Below, one piece after another: positions 1-9,279 of a DNA stretch of 38,296 bases (position 1 is the first letter of the stretch; each line of letters opens with the position of its first letter). Where the stretch lies: positions 1 through 38,296 of the forward strand of contig JAUXXQ010000153.1 in the NCBI GenBank assembly GCA_030684815.1. Reading direction: 5' to 3'. A model generated the notes under the pieces. It was not told where the DNA came from, did not search any database, and saw nothing but the letters and a program-made list of their open reading frames with translations. Source of the stretch: Methylobacter sp. GTDB lineage: Bacteria > Pseudomonadota > Gammaproteobacteria > Methylococcales > Methylomonadaceae. The translations under genes and the position numbers were made by a program.

Positions 1-1059
1 GGCGACGAAGGCAACGACTGGCTGGTTGGTGGCATTGGCAACGACACGCTGCACGGCGGTGATGGCGATGACATCTTACAAGGCGGTGCCAGTGATGCCG
101 GTTCGTGGACGTTTGCGCTTGATGAGCAGGGGCAAATGCAGTTGCGATTTATCCCCGTTGATGCCGATTTGGCCGATTCCACCGGCACGACTTTTACCGG
201 TATCTGGACAATGCCGGTCGGTTACCGCGACATCCATGACAACCGCGCTGCACTGATTGAGCAGGAACACGGTTCATTGGCAGATGTGGCTTTATTGTTC
301 CAAGCCGTGGTCAAACAACTGCCGGACACCAAAGCGATTAATTACTTTGCCGGTCTGGGCTTAGACGGCGAAGGCCTGGCGCAACTGGCTTATGATTATA
401 TTGTCGAGCAGAATCCGGGCTTATTGCAACAGCCGGTTGAGGCGCAAGTACGTCAGTTGATTACGCAAGTGTGGGGCAGTGCCACTGATGACTTAGTGGC
501 GATGGGCACCGACTATATCAATCAGGGCGGAAGTTGGGCGGAAGGCTTATTGTATCTGGCGCGCCATGCCAACAACCGCGATAGTTTGCTTGACGATCAA
601 GGCTTGTTACAACTGACCACGCCATTGGTCGTCGGCGAAAGCGGTTGGTCGGCCAATGCCGGCAATGATCAGTTATTCGGCGGTGCTGGCAACGATTTGT
701 TAGTTGGCGGTGGCGGTAATAACCTGCTCGATGGCGGCGAAGGTTTGGATATGGCGGCTTTCGTGGGCACATTGGCGGACTATACCTTGAGTTTGCAAGA
801 AACCGCGCCGGATGTGATTGACTTAGTGTTAAGCAATGTCCATAGCGGTGACACAAATATCCTGCGCAATATAGAACTGGTGCGGATCGGCGGCGACATT
901 TACCAAGCAAAAGCGGACATGCCCGAACTGGCAATCGGCGAAACCAAGCCGGTTGCTGATTTTGTGCAAGTGGTCAGTGTGGCTGAATTGCAGGTGCTGG
1001 AGGTTCCGGCAAGCTGGTTGGTGCCGAAGGTGTCGCTCGAAGCGGGACGGGATTTGTAA
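1..1059 (+). CDS. RTX-type calcium-binding repeat protein, C-terminal part (5' end outside window)
   Basis: The reading frame is open from base 1 and ends at a TAA at 1057-1059, so at least 352 C-terminal residues are present and the N-terminus is missing. The first 33 residues are glycine/aspartate nonapeptides (GGIGND, GGDGDD), the Ca2+-binding parallel beta-roll repeat of RTX proteins. A helical segment follows at about residues 95-205 (LFQAVVKQLPD... YLARHANNRD) and resembles DUF4214 domains. A second short RTX block (GNDQLFGGAGND) and a beta-rich tail end the protein. RTX proteins are normally exported unfolded through type I secretion with an uncleaved C-terminal signal. A type I exporter lies at 22451-26832, but nothing here links the two directly. 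The family (adhesin, S-layer or enzyme) cannot be set without the N-terminus. Confidence 0.8.
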   Translation, partial: GDEGNDWLVGGIGNDTLHGGDGDDILQGGASDAGSWTFALDEQGQMQLRFIPVDADLADSTGTTFTGIWTMPVGYRDIHDNRAALIEQEHGSLADVALLFQAVVKQLPDTKAINYFAGLGLDGEGLAQLAYDYIVEQNPGLLQQPVEAQVRQLITQVWGSATDDLVAMGTDYINQGGSWAEGLLYLARHANNRDSLLDDQGLLQLTTPLVVGESGWSANAGNDQLFGGAGNDLLVGGGGNNLLDGGEGLDMAAFVGTLADYTLSLQETAPDVIDLVLSNVHSGDTNILRNIELVRIGGDIYQAKADMPELAIGETKPVADFVQVVSVAELQVLEVPASWLVPKVSLEAGRDL

Positions 1060-1116
1060 CCCCGTCACTCACGTTTTCGCTCTATAACTTGTCACGATGT
1101 TCAAACGTTTCGGCTA

Positions 1117-1131
1117 GGGGTTGCAAACCCC
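1117..1131. repeat. Short hairpin after the RTX gene
   Basis: GGGGTT and AACCCC (1117-1122 and 1126-1131) form a 6-bp stem with a 3-base loop, 58 bases after the RTX stop. No T-run follows, so its role as a terminator is uncertain. Confidence 0.35.
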
Positions 1132-1160
1132 GGCCGGCTTCGAGTTCTTAACAAACAAGT

Positions 1161-1211
1161 TGGTAGTAAAACAGCTTTAGCTGTTTTACTACCAATAGCT
1201 AAAGCTATTGG
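1161..1211. repeat. Double palindrome between convergent genes
   Basis: Two perfect palindromes are fused. The first has 16-bp arms (1161-1176 and 1179-1194) around TT. The second has 9-bp arms (1192-1200 and 1203-1211) around AA. They share the bases CCA at 1192-1194. Both centres read GCTTTAGC or its complement GCTAAAGC. The element lies between the RTX gene (plus) and the SGNH-like gene (minus), so it may act as a bidirectional terminator. The rest of 1060-1250 shows nothing else that I recognise. Confidence 0.7.
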
Positions 1212-1250
1212 ACTCCAGTAAGAGCCAAAAGAAATAGGCTTGCCTACTTA

Positions 1251-1898
1251 TCAAATCATGCCAATTAACCCGTCAGCCAGCAGGCGAGAATACTGGTCTT
1301 GATCATAATGATGGTTGTTGCAATCATTATTCAGCAAGTCGGCTTTGACGATGCCGCACTCACCCAGCGAGTCGCTATCGAGCATCAGGTAACGGATGCT
1401 GTTTTGTAGACAAAATGCCTGCATCACCCAGTTAAATTCCAGAGTCAGTGCCGTTCGTTCCACTTGCGATGCAGTCACTTCGCGTCTGGCATTGGCAATA
1501 TCGCCCCAGTCGTTACCATCCTGAATCGTCGGTAACGGGGCGCTGATGCAGATGACCTCGAAAGCGCTGTTGATTTCGGCCAAAAACCGGCAATAACTGG
1601 CAATGGCTTTGTCCAGCATTGCCGCCACCGATTCCTGATATTTTTGCGCCCGGTACCAGATAACAAAACCGGTATCAACCTCGCCAAGCATGACAATGAT
1701 GTGTTTTGCCGCTGTGTTTTTCAGCGCCACCCTGAAAATAGGATAAGCTTGGGTGGTTGAATTCGGGTTTTCCAAACCGGATGCAGTCGCGCCAATGACA
1801 GTGACGACATTAAAATGCACAGTCGGGAATGTTTCCTTAAAAAGCGGATGATTGAAAACAGGGCTATGCGAATCGCCCAAAACTAATATTTCCTGCAT
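1251..1898 (-). CDS. SGNH/GDSL-like hydrolase family protein
   Basis: A 215-residue protein without signal peptide or membrane segments. Near the N-terminus, VLGDSHS matches block I of SGNH hydrolases, with Ser as the potential nucleophile. LGEVDTG near residue 72 resembles the GEID motif of polysaccharide-associated SGNH proteins. HHYDQDQYSRLL near the C-terminus could supply the Asp/His pair. Such proteins are often esterases or acyl-group hydrolases acting on glycans, but the substrate here is unknown. The start is supported by TGAGG eight bases upstream; it overlaps the stop of the TetR gene, so the two genes probably share a transcript. The function is inferred from short motifs only. 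Confidence 0.6.
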   Translation of the reverse strand: MQEILVLGDSHSPVFNHPLFKETFPTVHFNVVTVIGATASGLENPNSTTQAYPIFRVALKNTAAKHIIVMLGEVDTGFVIWYRAQKYQESVAAMLDKAIASYCRFLAEINSAFEVICISAPLPTIQDGNDWGDIANARREVTASQVERTALTLEFNWVMQAFCLQNSIRYLMLDSDSLGECGIVKADLLNNDCNNHHYDQDQYSRLLADGLIGMI

Positions 1899-1905
1899 GT
1901 TGGCC

Positions 1906-2556
1906 TCAGTTCACATTCAATTCTATTTTTTTGGGATTCAAACTGCCCTGCAAAAACAAGTCGGTAGTTTTGCGCGCCCATGCATCAATTTCAGCTTCAT
2001 CCGGCGTCGGCTCCAAACCGAGTTGCAGTTTTTGGAAGCGTTCGCTGCGCAATGCGCTCAAAAATTGGTCGGCGAGAAAATGTGCATCCATTGCGGCGAA
2101 ATACCCTGTTTGCTGTTGCCGGGCAAAAAACCGGGCGAGATGGTCAAGGGTGCGTTGCGGCCCTTGCTCATAGAATTGCGTGGCAAGATCGGGGAAGCGC
2201 AACGACTCGCCAATCAGCACGGCGCGTATGCGCACCACTTCCGGCTGGGTTATGCGCAGCAAAAACTGCTTGGCAAAAACGATTAATGCTTCTTTTGGCG
2301 AATGCTCCAACACGTACTGGTCGGAAAGGTCGGTGACCAATTGGTCGCTACAACGCCTTATCACCGCGCCGAACAGCCCGGCTTTACCGCCAAACTGGTT
2401 ATACAGGGTGCGCATTGATACATGCGCATCACGGGCAATGGTTTCCAGGCTGAGATTGCCGTAACCAAATTCAAGAAAAAGACCAAAGGCGGTATCCAAT
2501 AAGCGGTCGTGGCTGCTTAATTCCTCACCTTTGCGCGGTCGTCCGCATTTAATCAT
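1906..2556 (-). CDS. TetR/AcrR-family transcriptional regulator
   Basis: A 216-residue repressor-type protein. The N-terminal helix-turn-helix domain is clear (LLDTAFGLFLEFGYGNLSLE, then DAHVSMRTLYNQFGGKAGLF), followed by a helical ligand/dimerisation domain. A frame extension to an ATG at 2598 exists, but the start at 2556 is preferred. It has a GGGGG ribosome-binding site nine bases upstream, and the extension would translate a TATAAT sequence that is more plausibly the promoter. The gene is divergent from the RND efflux operon with a 105-base gap, the usual arrangement for a local repressor of an AcrAB/Mex-type pump. Autoregulation and control of the pump are inferred from this arrangement. 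The SGNH-like gene follows seven bases downstream. Confidence 0.9.
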   Translation of the reverse strand: MIKCGRPRKGEELSSHDRLLDTAFGLFLEFGYGNLSLETIARDAHVSMRTLYNQFGGKAGLFGAVIRRCSDQLVTDLSDQYVLEHSPKEALIVFAKQFLLRITQPEVVRIRAVLIGESLRFPDLATQFYEQGPQRTLDHLARFFARQQQTGYFAAMDAHFLADQFLSALRSERFQKLQLGLEPTPDEAEIDAWARKTTDLFLQGSLNPKKIELNVN

Positions 2557-2586
2557 CGGTTTTGTGCCCCCAAAATAATTTTTTAA

Positions 2587-2592
2587 ATTATA
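2587..2592 (-). promoter_or_regulatory. Candidate -10 box for the TetR gene
   Basis: A perfect TATAAT on the minus strand lies 31 bases before the chosen TetR start. No good -35 is seen at 16-18 bases. The 2557-2661 intergenic region should also hold the efflux promoter and any TetR operator, but I could not identify a convincing operator palindrome. Confidence 0.3.
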
Positions 2593-2661
2593 AAGCATTG
2601 GACGGATTAAATGATAATATGTCTTACCGTTTTATAGTCATAATGTCGAAGGCGAAAAAGG

Positions 2662-3825
2662 ATGAAACAAGAAATGCACGGCTTGCTTGCTACACGAAAC
2701 GCCCTGCTGGCCGCAGTCACGCTGATGATTATCAGCGGGTGTGGCAACTCTGATAAGTCAAGTACACCGCCTGAGCAAGCGCCATTACCCAACATAAAAA
2801 TCGCACAACCCCTGTCGCAACAAGTCACCGAATGGGACGAATTCACCGGCCGCGTCGAAGCGGTCAATTCGGTGGACATACGCGCACGGGTGAGCGGCTA
2901 TTTGGACAAAGTGAACTTCACCGCAGGCAGCCGCGTCAATAAGGGCGACCTGTTATTCCAAATTGACCCCAAACCCTTCAAAGCGCAATTGGATTTTGCC
3001 CAAGCCGAATTGGAACGCGCCAAATCCCGGCACGAGCTGGCAAAAAACGATCTGGCGCGCGCCGAACGGCTGTTCCAAGGTAAAGCCATTTCCGCAGAGG
3101 AGCTTGATGCCCGCAGCAAGGGGCTACAGGAAACCGGTGCCGCCATGCACTCGGCGCAGGCCAATATCGACACGGCACGTCTGAACCTGGAGTTTACCCA
3201 AATACGTGCGCCGATCAATGGCCGGATCGGCCGCGAATTAATCACCGCAGGCAATTTGGTCAATGCTAACGGCGCCGATTCAACGCTGTTGACCTTTATC
3301 GTCTCTACCGATCCGGTTTATGTTTACGTCGATGCAGACGAACGCTCGGCGCTGAAATACCGTCGTCAGGCGCGAAAAGACACGCCAATACCGGTAGAAC
3401 TCGCCGTAGCCGATGAAACCGATTTCCCGCACTCAGGCCATCTCGACTATATATCGCCGCGTGAAGATAGTGCCACCGGTACGCTGACCTTGCGCGGCAT
3501 TTTTGCCAATCCCGATGAGCTGTTAAGTCCCGGTATTTTTGCCCGGATGCGCATTCGCGGGGGAGCGCCCTATCCTGCCGTTTTGCTGCCTGACCGCGCC
3601 ATCGGCACCGATCAGGCGCAGCGTTTCGTCTGGGTGGTCAATCAGAAAAACGAGACCGAATACCGTACCGTGACACTGGGCGCCGCTGTCGGTCAATCGC
3701 GTGTCATCAGCGAAGGCCTAAACGCTGAAGAATGGGTGGTGATCGAAGGCCTGCAAAAACTTAAGCCGGGTTCGGCCATTAATCCTGAGCGCATTTCGCT
3801 GACTGAATCCAAGGCTGGGCAATAG
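2662..3825 (+). CDS. RND efflux periplasmic adaptor, MexE/OqxA-like lipoprotein
   Basis: A 387-residue membrane-fusion protein linking an inner-membrane RND pump to its outer-membrane channel. The N-terminus is a lipoprotein signal with lipobox ISGC (Cys27). The barrel-sandwich (lipoyl) halves flank a coiled-coil hairpin of about 70 residues rich in Ala, Glu and Arg (QLDFAQAELERAK). LNLEFTQIRAPINGRIGRE is the characteristic second lipoyl half. WDEFTGRVEAVNSVDIRARVSGYL and FVSTDPVYVYVDADERS-type sequences match the MexE/OqxA subgroup best. The gene is followed by the pump gene after three bases. A second ATG at 2674 would give an equally good signal peptide. By family analogy the substrates would be amphiphilic drugs or metabolites, but they cannot be read from sequence. 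Confidence 0.93.
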   Translation: MKQEMHGLLATRNALLAAVTLMIISGCGNSDKSSTPPEQAPLPNIKIAQPLSQQVTEWDEFTGRVEAVNSVDIRARVSGYLDKVNFTAGSRVNKGDLLFQIDPKPFKAQLDFAQAELERAKSRHELAKNDLARAERLFQGKAISAEELDARSKGLQETGAAMHSAQANIDTARLNLEFTQIRAPINGRIGRELITAGNLVNANGADSTLLTFIVSTDPVYVYVDADERSALKYRRQARKDTPIPVELAVADETDFPHSGHLDYISPREDSATGTLTLRGIFANPDELLSPGIFARMRIRGGAPYPAVLLPDRAIGTDQAQRFVWVVNQKNETEYRTVTLGAAVGQSRVISEGLNAEEWVVIEGLQKLKPGSAINPERISLTESKAGQ

Positions 3826-3828
3826 ACC

Positions 3829-6800
3829 ATGAATGGATTCACCCACTTTTTTATCGACCGCCCGATTTTCGCCTCGGTATTGTCCATCATTATTGTTCTG
3901 CTCGGCGGCCTTGCCCTGATTGGCTTGCCGATTGCGCAATACCCCGAAATCGCCCCGCCCACCGTGGTGGTCAGTGCAGTTTATCCGGGCGCCAACGCCA
4001 AAGTGGTGGCCGAAACCGTCGCCACCACCATTGAGCAGGAAGTCAACGGCGTCGAGGATATGCTGTATATGTCCTCGCAATCGACCAATAACGGCAACAT
4101 GGCGCTAACTATTACCTTCAAGCCCGGTACTAATCTGGACAAGGCGCAAGTGCTGGTGCAAAACCGGGTGGCGCTGGCCGAACCGAAACTGCCCCAGGAA
4201 GTCGGCCGACAAGGCATCAGCGTGAAAAAACGCAGCCCGGATTTGAGCCTGGTGGTCAACCTGATTTCCCCGGACAAGCGCTACGACAGCGTTTATTTGA
4301 GCAATTATGCATTGCTGCAACTCAAAGATACTATTGCCCGTTTGCCTGGTGTCGGCGAAATTATCGTATTCGGCGCACGCGACTACAGTATGCGCATCTG
4401 GCTGAACCCGGAAAAAATCGCGGTGCGCAACATGACTGCCAGTGACGTAGTCAACGCCATCCGCGAGCAAAACATTCAGGTCGCGGCAGGCGTGGTCGGC
4501 CAGCAACCGACACAAGAAAACACCGATTTTCAGTACACTATCAGCACCACCGGGCGGCTGATGGACGCGGAGCAGTTCGCCGACATCGTCATAAAAACCG
4601 GCAACGACGGGCAAATCACCCGGCTCAAAGACGTGGCGCGCATCGAACTGGGCGCCAAAGATTACAACTCGGGGCTGTTCCTGGACGGCGAACCGACCGT
4701 AGGTCTGGCTATCTTCCAATTGCCCGGTTCCAACGCGCTGGACACCAAAAAAGCGGTGGTCGATGCCATGGAAAAGCTCAAGCCGCATTTCCCCGAAGGC
4801 CTTGATTATCTGCTGGTTTACGACACTGTTGTGTTTGTCCAGCAATCCATCGAGGCGGTGGTCAAAACCCTGTTTGAAGCCATGTTGCTGGTCGTGCTGG
4901 TGGTGGTGATATTTTTGCAAAACTGGCGCGCCACCCTTATTCCCTTGCTTGCCGTGCCGGTGTCGCTGATCGGCACTTTCGCGGTGATGGCGGCGTTGGG
5001 ATTGTCGCTGAACACCTTGTCGTTATTCGGCTTGGTGCTGGCCATCGGTATCGTGGTCGATGACGCTATCGTGGTGGTGGAAAACGTGGAGCGCCATATC
5101 GCCCTCGGTTTATCTGCCCGCGATGCCACCCGCAAGGCGATGACTGAAGTGATCGGGCCGATTATCGCCACCTCCCTGGTGTTGATTGCGGTATTTGTGC
5201 CGACTGCGTTTATTACTAGCGTGTCCGGCGCGTTCTATAAACAGTTCGCCCTGACCATCACCATTTCCACGGTAATCTCGACCTTCAACTCGCTGACGCT
5301 AAGCCCGGCCTTGTGCGCATTGCTGCTAGACCGGGCGCACGGCAATAAGGACGCCTTCACGCGGCTGCTCGACCGCCTGTTCGGCTGGTTTTTCAGGGCT
5401 TTTAACCGCTTCTTTGATCGCTTCAGTGCGGGCTATGCGCGTTTAGTTGGCAGTCTGGTTCGCATGACGGCAGTTGTGGTCATACTTTATCTCGGCCTTA
5501 ATGCACTGAATTTTCTGGCTTTTGATAAAGTGCCGACCGGCTTTATTCCGCAACAGGATCAAGGCTACCTGATTTTGTATGCGCAACTGCCGGATGCCGC
5601 CTCTCTGGCGCGCACCCAGGACGTGGTGCAGCAAGCCACCCGCATTATTCTGGACACCGAAGGCGTCGACCATGTCAATGCCTACGCCGGTTTTTCAATC
5701 CTGAGCGGCTCCAGCCAATCCAATGTCGCCACCCTATTTGCCCGCTTGAAAAGTTTCGACGAACGTAGCGGTCATGCTGGACTTCATGCCGACAACATCA
5801 TCGACAACCTCAAGCAGCGCCTTGCCCGGGTCGAAGATGCCCGCATTGCGGTATTTGCACCGCCGCCGATTCGGGGCATGAGTTCAACCGGCGGTTTCAA
5901 GCTGCAAATTCAGGATCGCTCCAATGCCGGTATCGACGCACTGCAACATACGGTCAACGACCTGATCGCCAAAGGCAACCAACAAGCCGGTTTGGTCGGC
6001 CTGTTCACCACCTTCCGCTCCGAAGTGCCGCAACTTTTTCTCGATGTGGATCGCACCCGCGCCAAGGCTATGGATGTGCCCCTGAAAGAAATCTTCGACA
6101 CCTTGCAGATTTATTTGGGCTCGCTTTATATCAATGATTTTAACGGCTTTGGCCGCTCCTTTCAGGTGGTGGCGCAGGCCGATTCGGCGTTCCGGATGAA
6201 CCCAGACGACATTGCCAAGCTCAAGGCGCGTAACCTTGGCGGCGGCATGGTGCCGTTAGGTTCAGTGTTGTCGGTTAAAGACATTACCGGCCCCGACAAA
6301 ATCACCCATTACAACCTGTATCCGGCGGCGGAAATCAACGGCAGCACCCTGCCCGGCGTCAGTTCCGGCGAGGCCATCGCTATCATGGATAAACTGCTGC
6401 ACGCAGAATTGCCGCCGGGATTCGATTTTGAATGGACTGAACTCAGTTTGCAGCAAGTGCTGGCCGGGGATGTCGCGATGCTGGTTTTTCCGCTGAGCGT
6501 CATCTTCGTGTTTTTGGCTCTGGCAGCCCAATATGAAAGCTGGTCATTGCCGCTTGCAGTGATCCTGATTGTGCCCATGTGCATCCTGTCGGCTCTGGCC
6601 GGGGTTTGGCTGCGCGATATGGACAACAATATTTTCACCCAGGTCGGCTTCATCGTGCTGGTCGGGCTGGCCAGCAAAAACGCCATCCTGATTGTGGAAT
6701 TTGCCAAACGCCGTCAGGAAGCCGGGCTTAACCGCTTTGATGCCGTCATAGAAGCCTCAAGAATCCGGCTACGCCCCATTTTGATGACCTCGTTCGCCTT

Positions 6801-6987
6801 CATCATGGGCGTGTTCCCGCTGATGGTCGCCCAAGGCGCCGGGGCAGAATCACGGCGTCTGTTGGGAACAACGATGTTCAGCGGCATGTTGGGAGTGACC
6901 TTGTTCGGCCTGCTGCTAACGCCGGTATTTTTCGTTATCGTGCAAGGTTGGGGCAAACATAAAACTGACTCCGGTACCGATTTATGA
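3829..6987 (+). CDS. RND multidrug efflux pump, inner-membrane subunit, MexF/OqxB-like
   Basis: A 1052-residue HAE1-family proton/drug antiporter of full family length. It starts with the typical MNGFTHFFIDRPIFASVLSI first transmembrane helix. The TM4 proton-relay aspartates are present (GIVVDDAIVVVENVER, Asp411/Asp412), as is the TM10 lysine (GLASKNAILIVEFAKRR). Two large periplasmic loops carry porter-domain motifs such as VSAVYPGANAKVV and GARDYSMRIWL. It is translated from the same operon as the adaptor, and its stop overlaps the next start as ATGA at 6984-6987, suggesting coupling. All signatures needed for an active pump are visible. Substrate range is unknown. Confidence 0.95.
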   Translation: MNGFTHFFIDRPIFASVLSIIIVLLGGLALIGLPIAQYPEIAPPTVVVSAVYPGANAKVVAETVATTIEQEVNGVEDMLYMSSQSTNNGNMALTITFKPGTNLDKAQVLVQNRVALAEPKLPQEVGRQGISVKKRSPDLSLVVNLISPDKRYDSVYLSNYALLQLKDTIARLPGVGEIIVFGARDYSMRIWLNPEKIAVRNMTASDVVNAIREQNIQVAAGVVGQQPTQENTDFQYTISTTGRLMDAEQFADIVIKTGNDGQITRLKDVARIELGAKDYNSGLFLDGEPTVGLAIFQLPGSNALDTKKAVVDAMEKLKPHFPEGLDYLLVYDTVVFVQQSIEAVVKTLFEAMLLVVLVVVIFLQNWRATLIPLLAVPVSLIGTFAVMAALGLSLNTLSLFGLVLAIGIVVDDAIVVVENVERHIALGLSARDATRKAMTEVIGPIIATSLVLIAVFVPTAFITSVSGAFYKQFALTITISTVISTFNSLTLSPALCALLLDRAHGNKDAFTRLLDRLFGWFFRAFNRFFDRFSAGYARLVGSLVRMTAVVVILYLGLNALNFLAFDKVPTGFIPQQDQGYLILYAQLPDAASLARTQDVVQQATRIILDTEGVDHVNAYAGFSILSGSSQSNVATLFARLKSFDERSGHAGLHADNIIDNLKQRLARVEDARIAVFAPPPIRGMSSTGGFKLQIQDRSNAGIDALQHTVNDLIAKGNQQAGLVGLFTTFRSEVPQLFLDVDRTRAKAMDVPLKEIFDTLQIYLGSLYINDFNGFGRSFQVVAQADSAFRMNPDDIAKLKARNLGGGMVPLGSVLSVKDITGPDKITHYNLYPAAEINGSTLPGVSSGEAIAIMDKLLHAELPPGFDFEWTELSLQQVLAGDVAMLVFPLSVIFVFLALAAQYESWSLPLAVILIVPMCILSALAGVWLRDMDNNIFTQVGFIVLVGLASKNAILIVEFAKRRQEAGLNRFDAVIEASRIRLRPILMTSFAFIMGVFPLMVAQGAGAESRRLLGTTMFSGMLGVTLFGLLLTPVFFVIVQGWGKHKTDSGTDL

Positions 6988-8399
6988 TCACCCTAAAACG
7001 CAAGCGGATTTTTATCCCGGTAGCGCTTACTGCCGCCCTTGGCGCCTGTGCAGTAGGCCCTGATTATCTGCCACCGACTACAAATACCGACCTGAACTTT
7101 GCCAATGCAGGCCATCCTGAATTTTCTGCACAGGGCGTTGACACAGCTTGGTGGAGACTGTTTGAAGACCCCGGCCTAAACGAACTGGTTGAACAAACCG
7201 TCAGCAACAACCGCAGCCTTAAGGCCGCCCATGCCAACCTACGCGAGGCACGGGCACTGTATCTGGAAGCGGGCTTAAATTTGGCGCCTACGGTGACCGC
7301 ACACGGCAACTTCACCGACCAAAAACGCAGTGCTGCGGCGTTAAACAACCTGTCGTTCGCGCCACGCGAGCTGAGGATCTACAGCGCCGGTTTCGATGCC
7401 TTTTGGGAATTGGACTTGTTTGGCCGAGTACGCCGGAACGTCGAGGCGAGCGGCGATGAAACCGATGCACAGGAAGCCAGTTTGCGCGACCTTAATGTCA
7501 GCCTAATTGCCGAAGTGGCGAGGAATTATTTTGAATTGCGCGGCCTGCAAAACCAACTGGCCGTGGCAAAAAAGAACACAGAAAACCAGATTCAGACGTT
7601 GGAAATAACCCAGGTCAGGCTTGACAATGGGCGCGGCACAGAACTCGATATAGCCAGAGCCAGCGCGCAACTCGATGCCACCCGGGCCACCATACCCCTG
7701 TTAGACAGCGCCATCCATCAAGCCATGCACCGCCTCAGCGTACTGACGGGGCAGCTACCGGATACACTGACAGAAAAACTGTCCAAACCCACACCGTTAC
7801 CGGTGATGAACAAAGCTATCCACATCGGCGAACCGGCACAACTGCTACGCCGCCGCCCCGACATCCGCATTGCCGAGCGCACTTTAGCAGCCGCTACTGC
7901 GCGCATCGGCGTGGCCACCGCCGATTTATTTCCACGGGTTACCTTCGTCGGTACCGTCTCGCTTGAAGCCAGCTCTTTTTCGGTCATAGGCGCGGCGCGT
8001 TCGGACGCCTATTCCTTGGGCCCCAAAATCAGCTGGGCGGCATTAGACCTAGGCCGCGTTTATGCGCGCATTAAAGCCGCCGATGCCCGTGCTGAGGCCA
8101 ATCTTGCCGAATACGAACAAACCGTGCTGAGCGCGCTGGAAGAAACCGAAAACGCCCTGGTCAGTTACAACCGGGAACGCAACCGGCGCGAATTGCTGCA
8201 CACAGCCGCACAAGCCAGCCAAAGGGCGCATGAATTGGCGCACCTGCGCTTTCAAGAAGGCGTCAGCGATTTCCTGACCGTATTGGATGTTGAATTGCGT
8301 CTGTTACAAGACCAAACCCAATTGACCCAAAGCGAAACCGCCACCGCAACCGCTTTGGTCGCGCTGTACAAAGCGTTGGGCGGGGGCTGGGAGCAGTAG
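6984..8399 (+). CDS. Outer-membrane efflux channel, OprN/NodT-type lipoprotein
   Basis: A 471-residue outer-membrane factor of the RND efflux system. The signal sequence ends in lipobox LGAC (Cys22), followed by AVGPDYLPP, a hallmark of NodT/OprM lipoproteins. Two repeats of the TolC fold are recognisable: VDTAWWRLFEDPGLNELVEQ with NNRSLKAAHANLREARAL in the first half, and RRRPDIRIAERTLAAATARIGVATADLFPRVTF in the second. The C-terminal helices (RFQEGVSDFLTVLDVELRLLQDQ) are also standard. The start overlaps the pump stop by four bases. It completes the tripartite pump. A perfect palindrome ten bases after the stop may end the transcript. Confidence 0.94.
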   Translation: MITLKRKRIFIPVALTAALGACAVGPDYLPPTTNTDLNFANAGHPEFSAQGVDTAWWRLFEDPGLNELVEQTVSNNRSLKAAHANLREARALYLEAGLNLAPTVTAHGNFTDQKRSAAALNNLSFAPRELRIYSAGFDAFWELDLFGRVRRNVEASGDETDAQEASLRDLNVSLIAEVARNYFELRGLQNQLAVAKKNTENQIQTLEITQVRLDNGRGTELDIARASAQLDATRATIPLLDSAIHQAMHRLSVLTGQLPDTLTEKLSKPTPLPVMNKAIHIGEPAQLLRRRPDIRIAERTLAAATARIGVATADLFPRVTFVGTVSLEASSFSVIGAARSDAYSLGPKISWAALDLGRVYARIKAADARAEANLAEYEQTVLSALEETENALVSYNRERNRRELLHTAAQASQRAHELAHLRFQEGVSDFLTVLDVELRLLQDQTQLTQSETATATALVALYKALGGGWEQ

Positions 8400-8409
8400 G
8401 TGAGAATGC

Positions 8410-8442
8410 AGACCTTCCAGGTTTTAAAAACCTGGAAGGTCT
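8410..8442. repeat. 33-bp dispersed palindrome, copy 1
   Basis: AGACCTTCCAGGTTTT and its exact complement (16-bp arms) flank a single A. It lies ten bases after the outer-membrane factor gene and could end the efflux transcript. A second copy with one change is at 35418-35450 and a deleted copy is at 19088-19107. The flank AACGCGCAACG on the right recurs in similar form at the deleted copy (AACTCGCAACG). Confidence 0.85.
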
Positions 8443-8580
8443 AACGCGCAACGCCTAAACTAAAATGAGGCGGCTTAGTCGTTATGTGCGCAAACGTACC
8501 GAATTAGCCAGACAATACGCGTAGTTTTAAGATCTCTCATTAGCGTTTTAATCCACACTCGACCTCATCTACCCAATGAC

Positions 8581-9055
<475 letters not shown>

Positions 9056-9208
9056 ATCAGCCGCAACCTGCCATTACTCCTATCCGAATTATTTACGCTG
9101 TTCTGCAAAACGCGACCTGATTAACCTGTAACGCCGCCAATACCGTTGACTTTAGCAAAGCGACCATTAGCGAAGCGGAACCCGCAGGTTACTACCCGAT
9201 TCTACATA

Positions 9209-9248
9209 CCACGAAGTTCACGAAGAAAAAGACTTGCGTACTTCGTGG
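9209..9248. repeat. Inverted repeat CCACGAAG / CTTCGTGG
   Basis: Arms of 8 bp (9209-9216 and 9241-9248) with a 24-base spacer containing a direct partial copy (TTCACGAAG). It lies between the convergent collagen-like gene and the end of the DAB operon. It may be an intergenic repeat or a weak terminator. The rest of 9056-9279 shows no gene. Confidence 0.45.
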
Positions 9249-9279
9249 CAAATAAGGCGGACAAAAGCCCCCCCTCCCC

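Noticed and set aside
2557-2598. N-terminal extension of the TetR protein
   Set aside because: It contains a TATAAT promoter-like sequence and has no ribosome-binding site, unlike the ATG at 2556.
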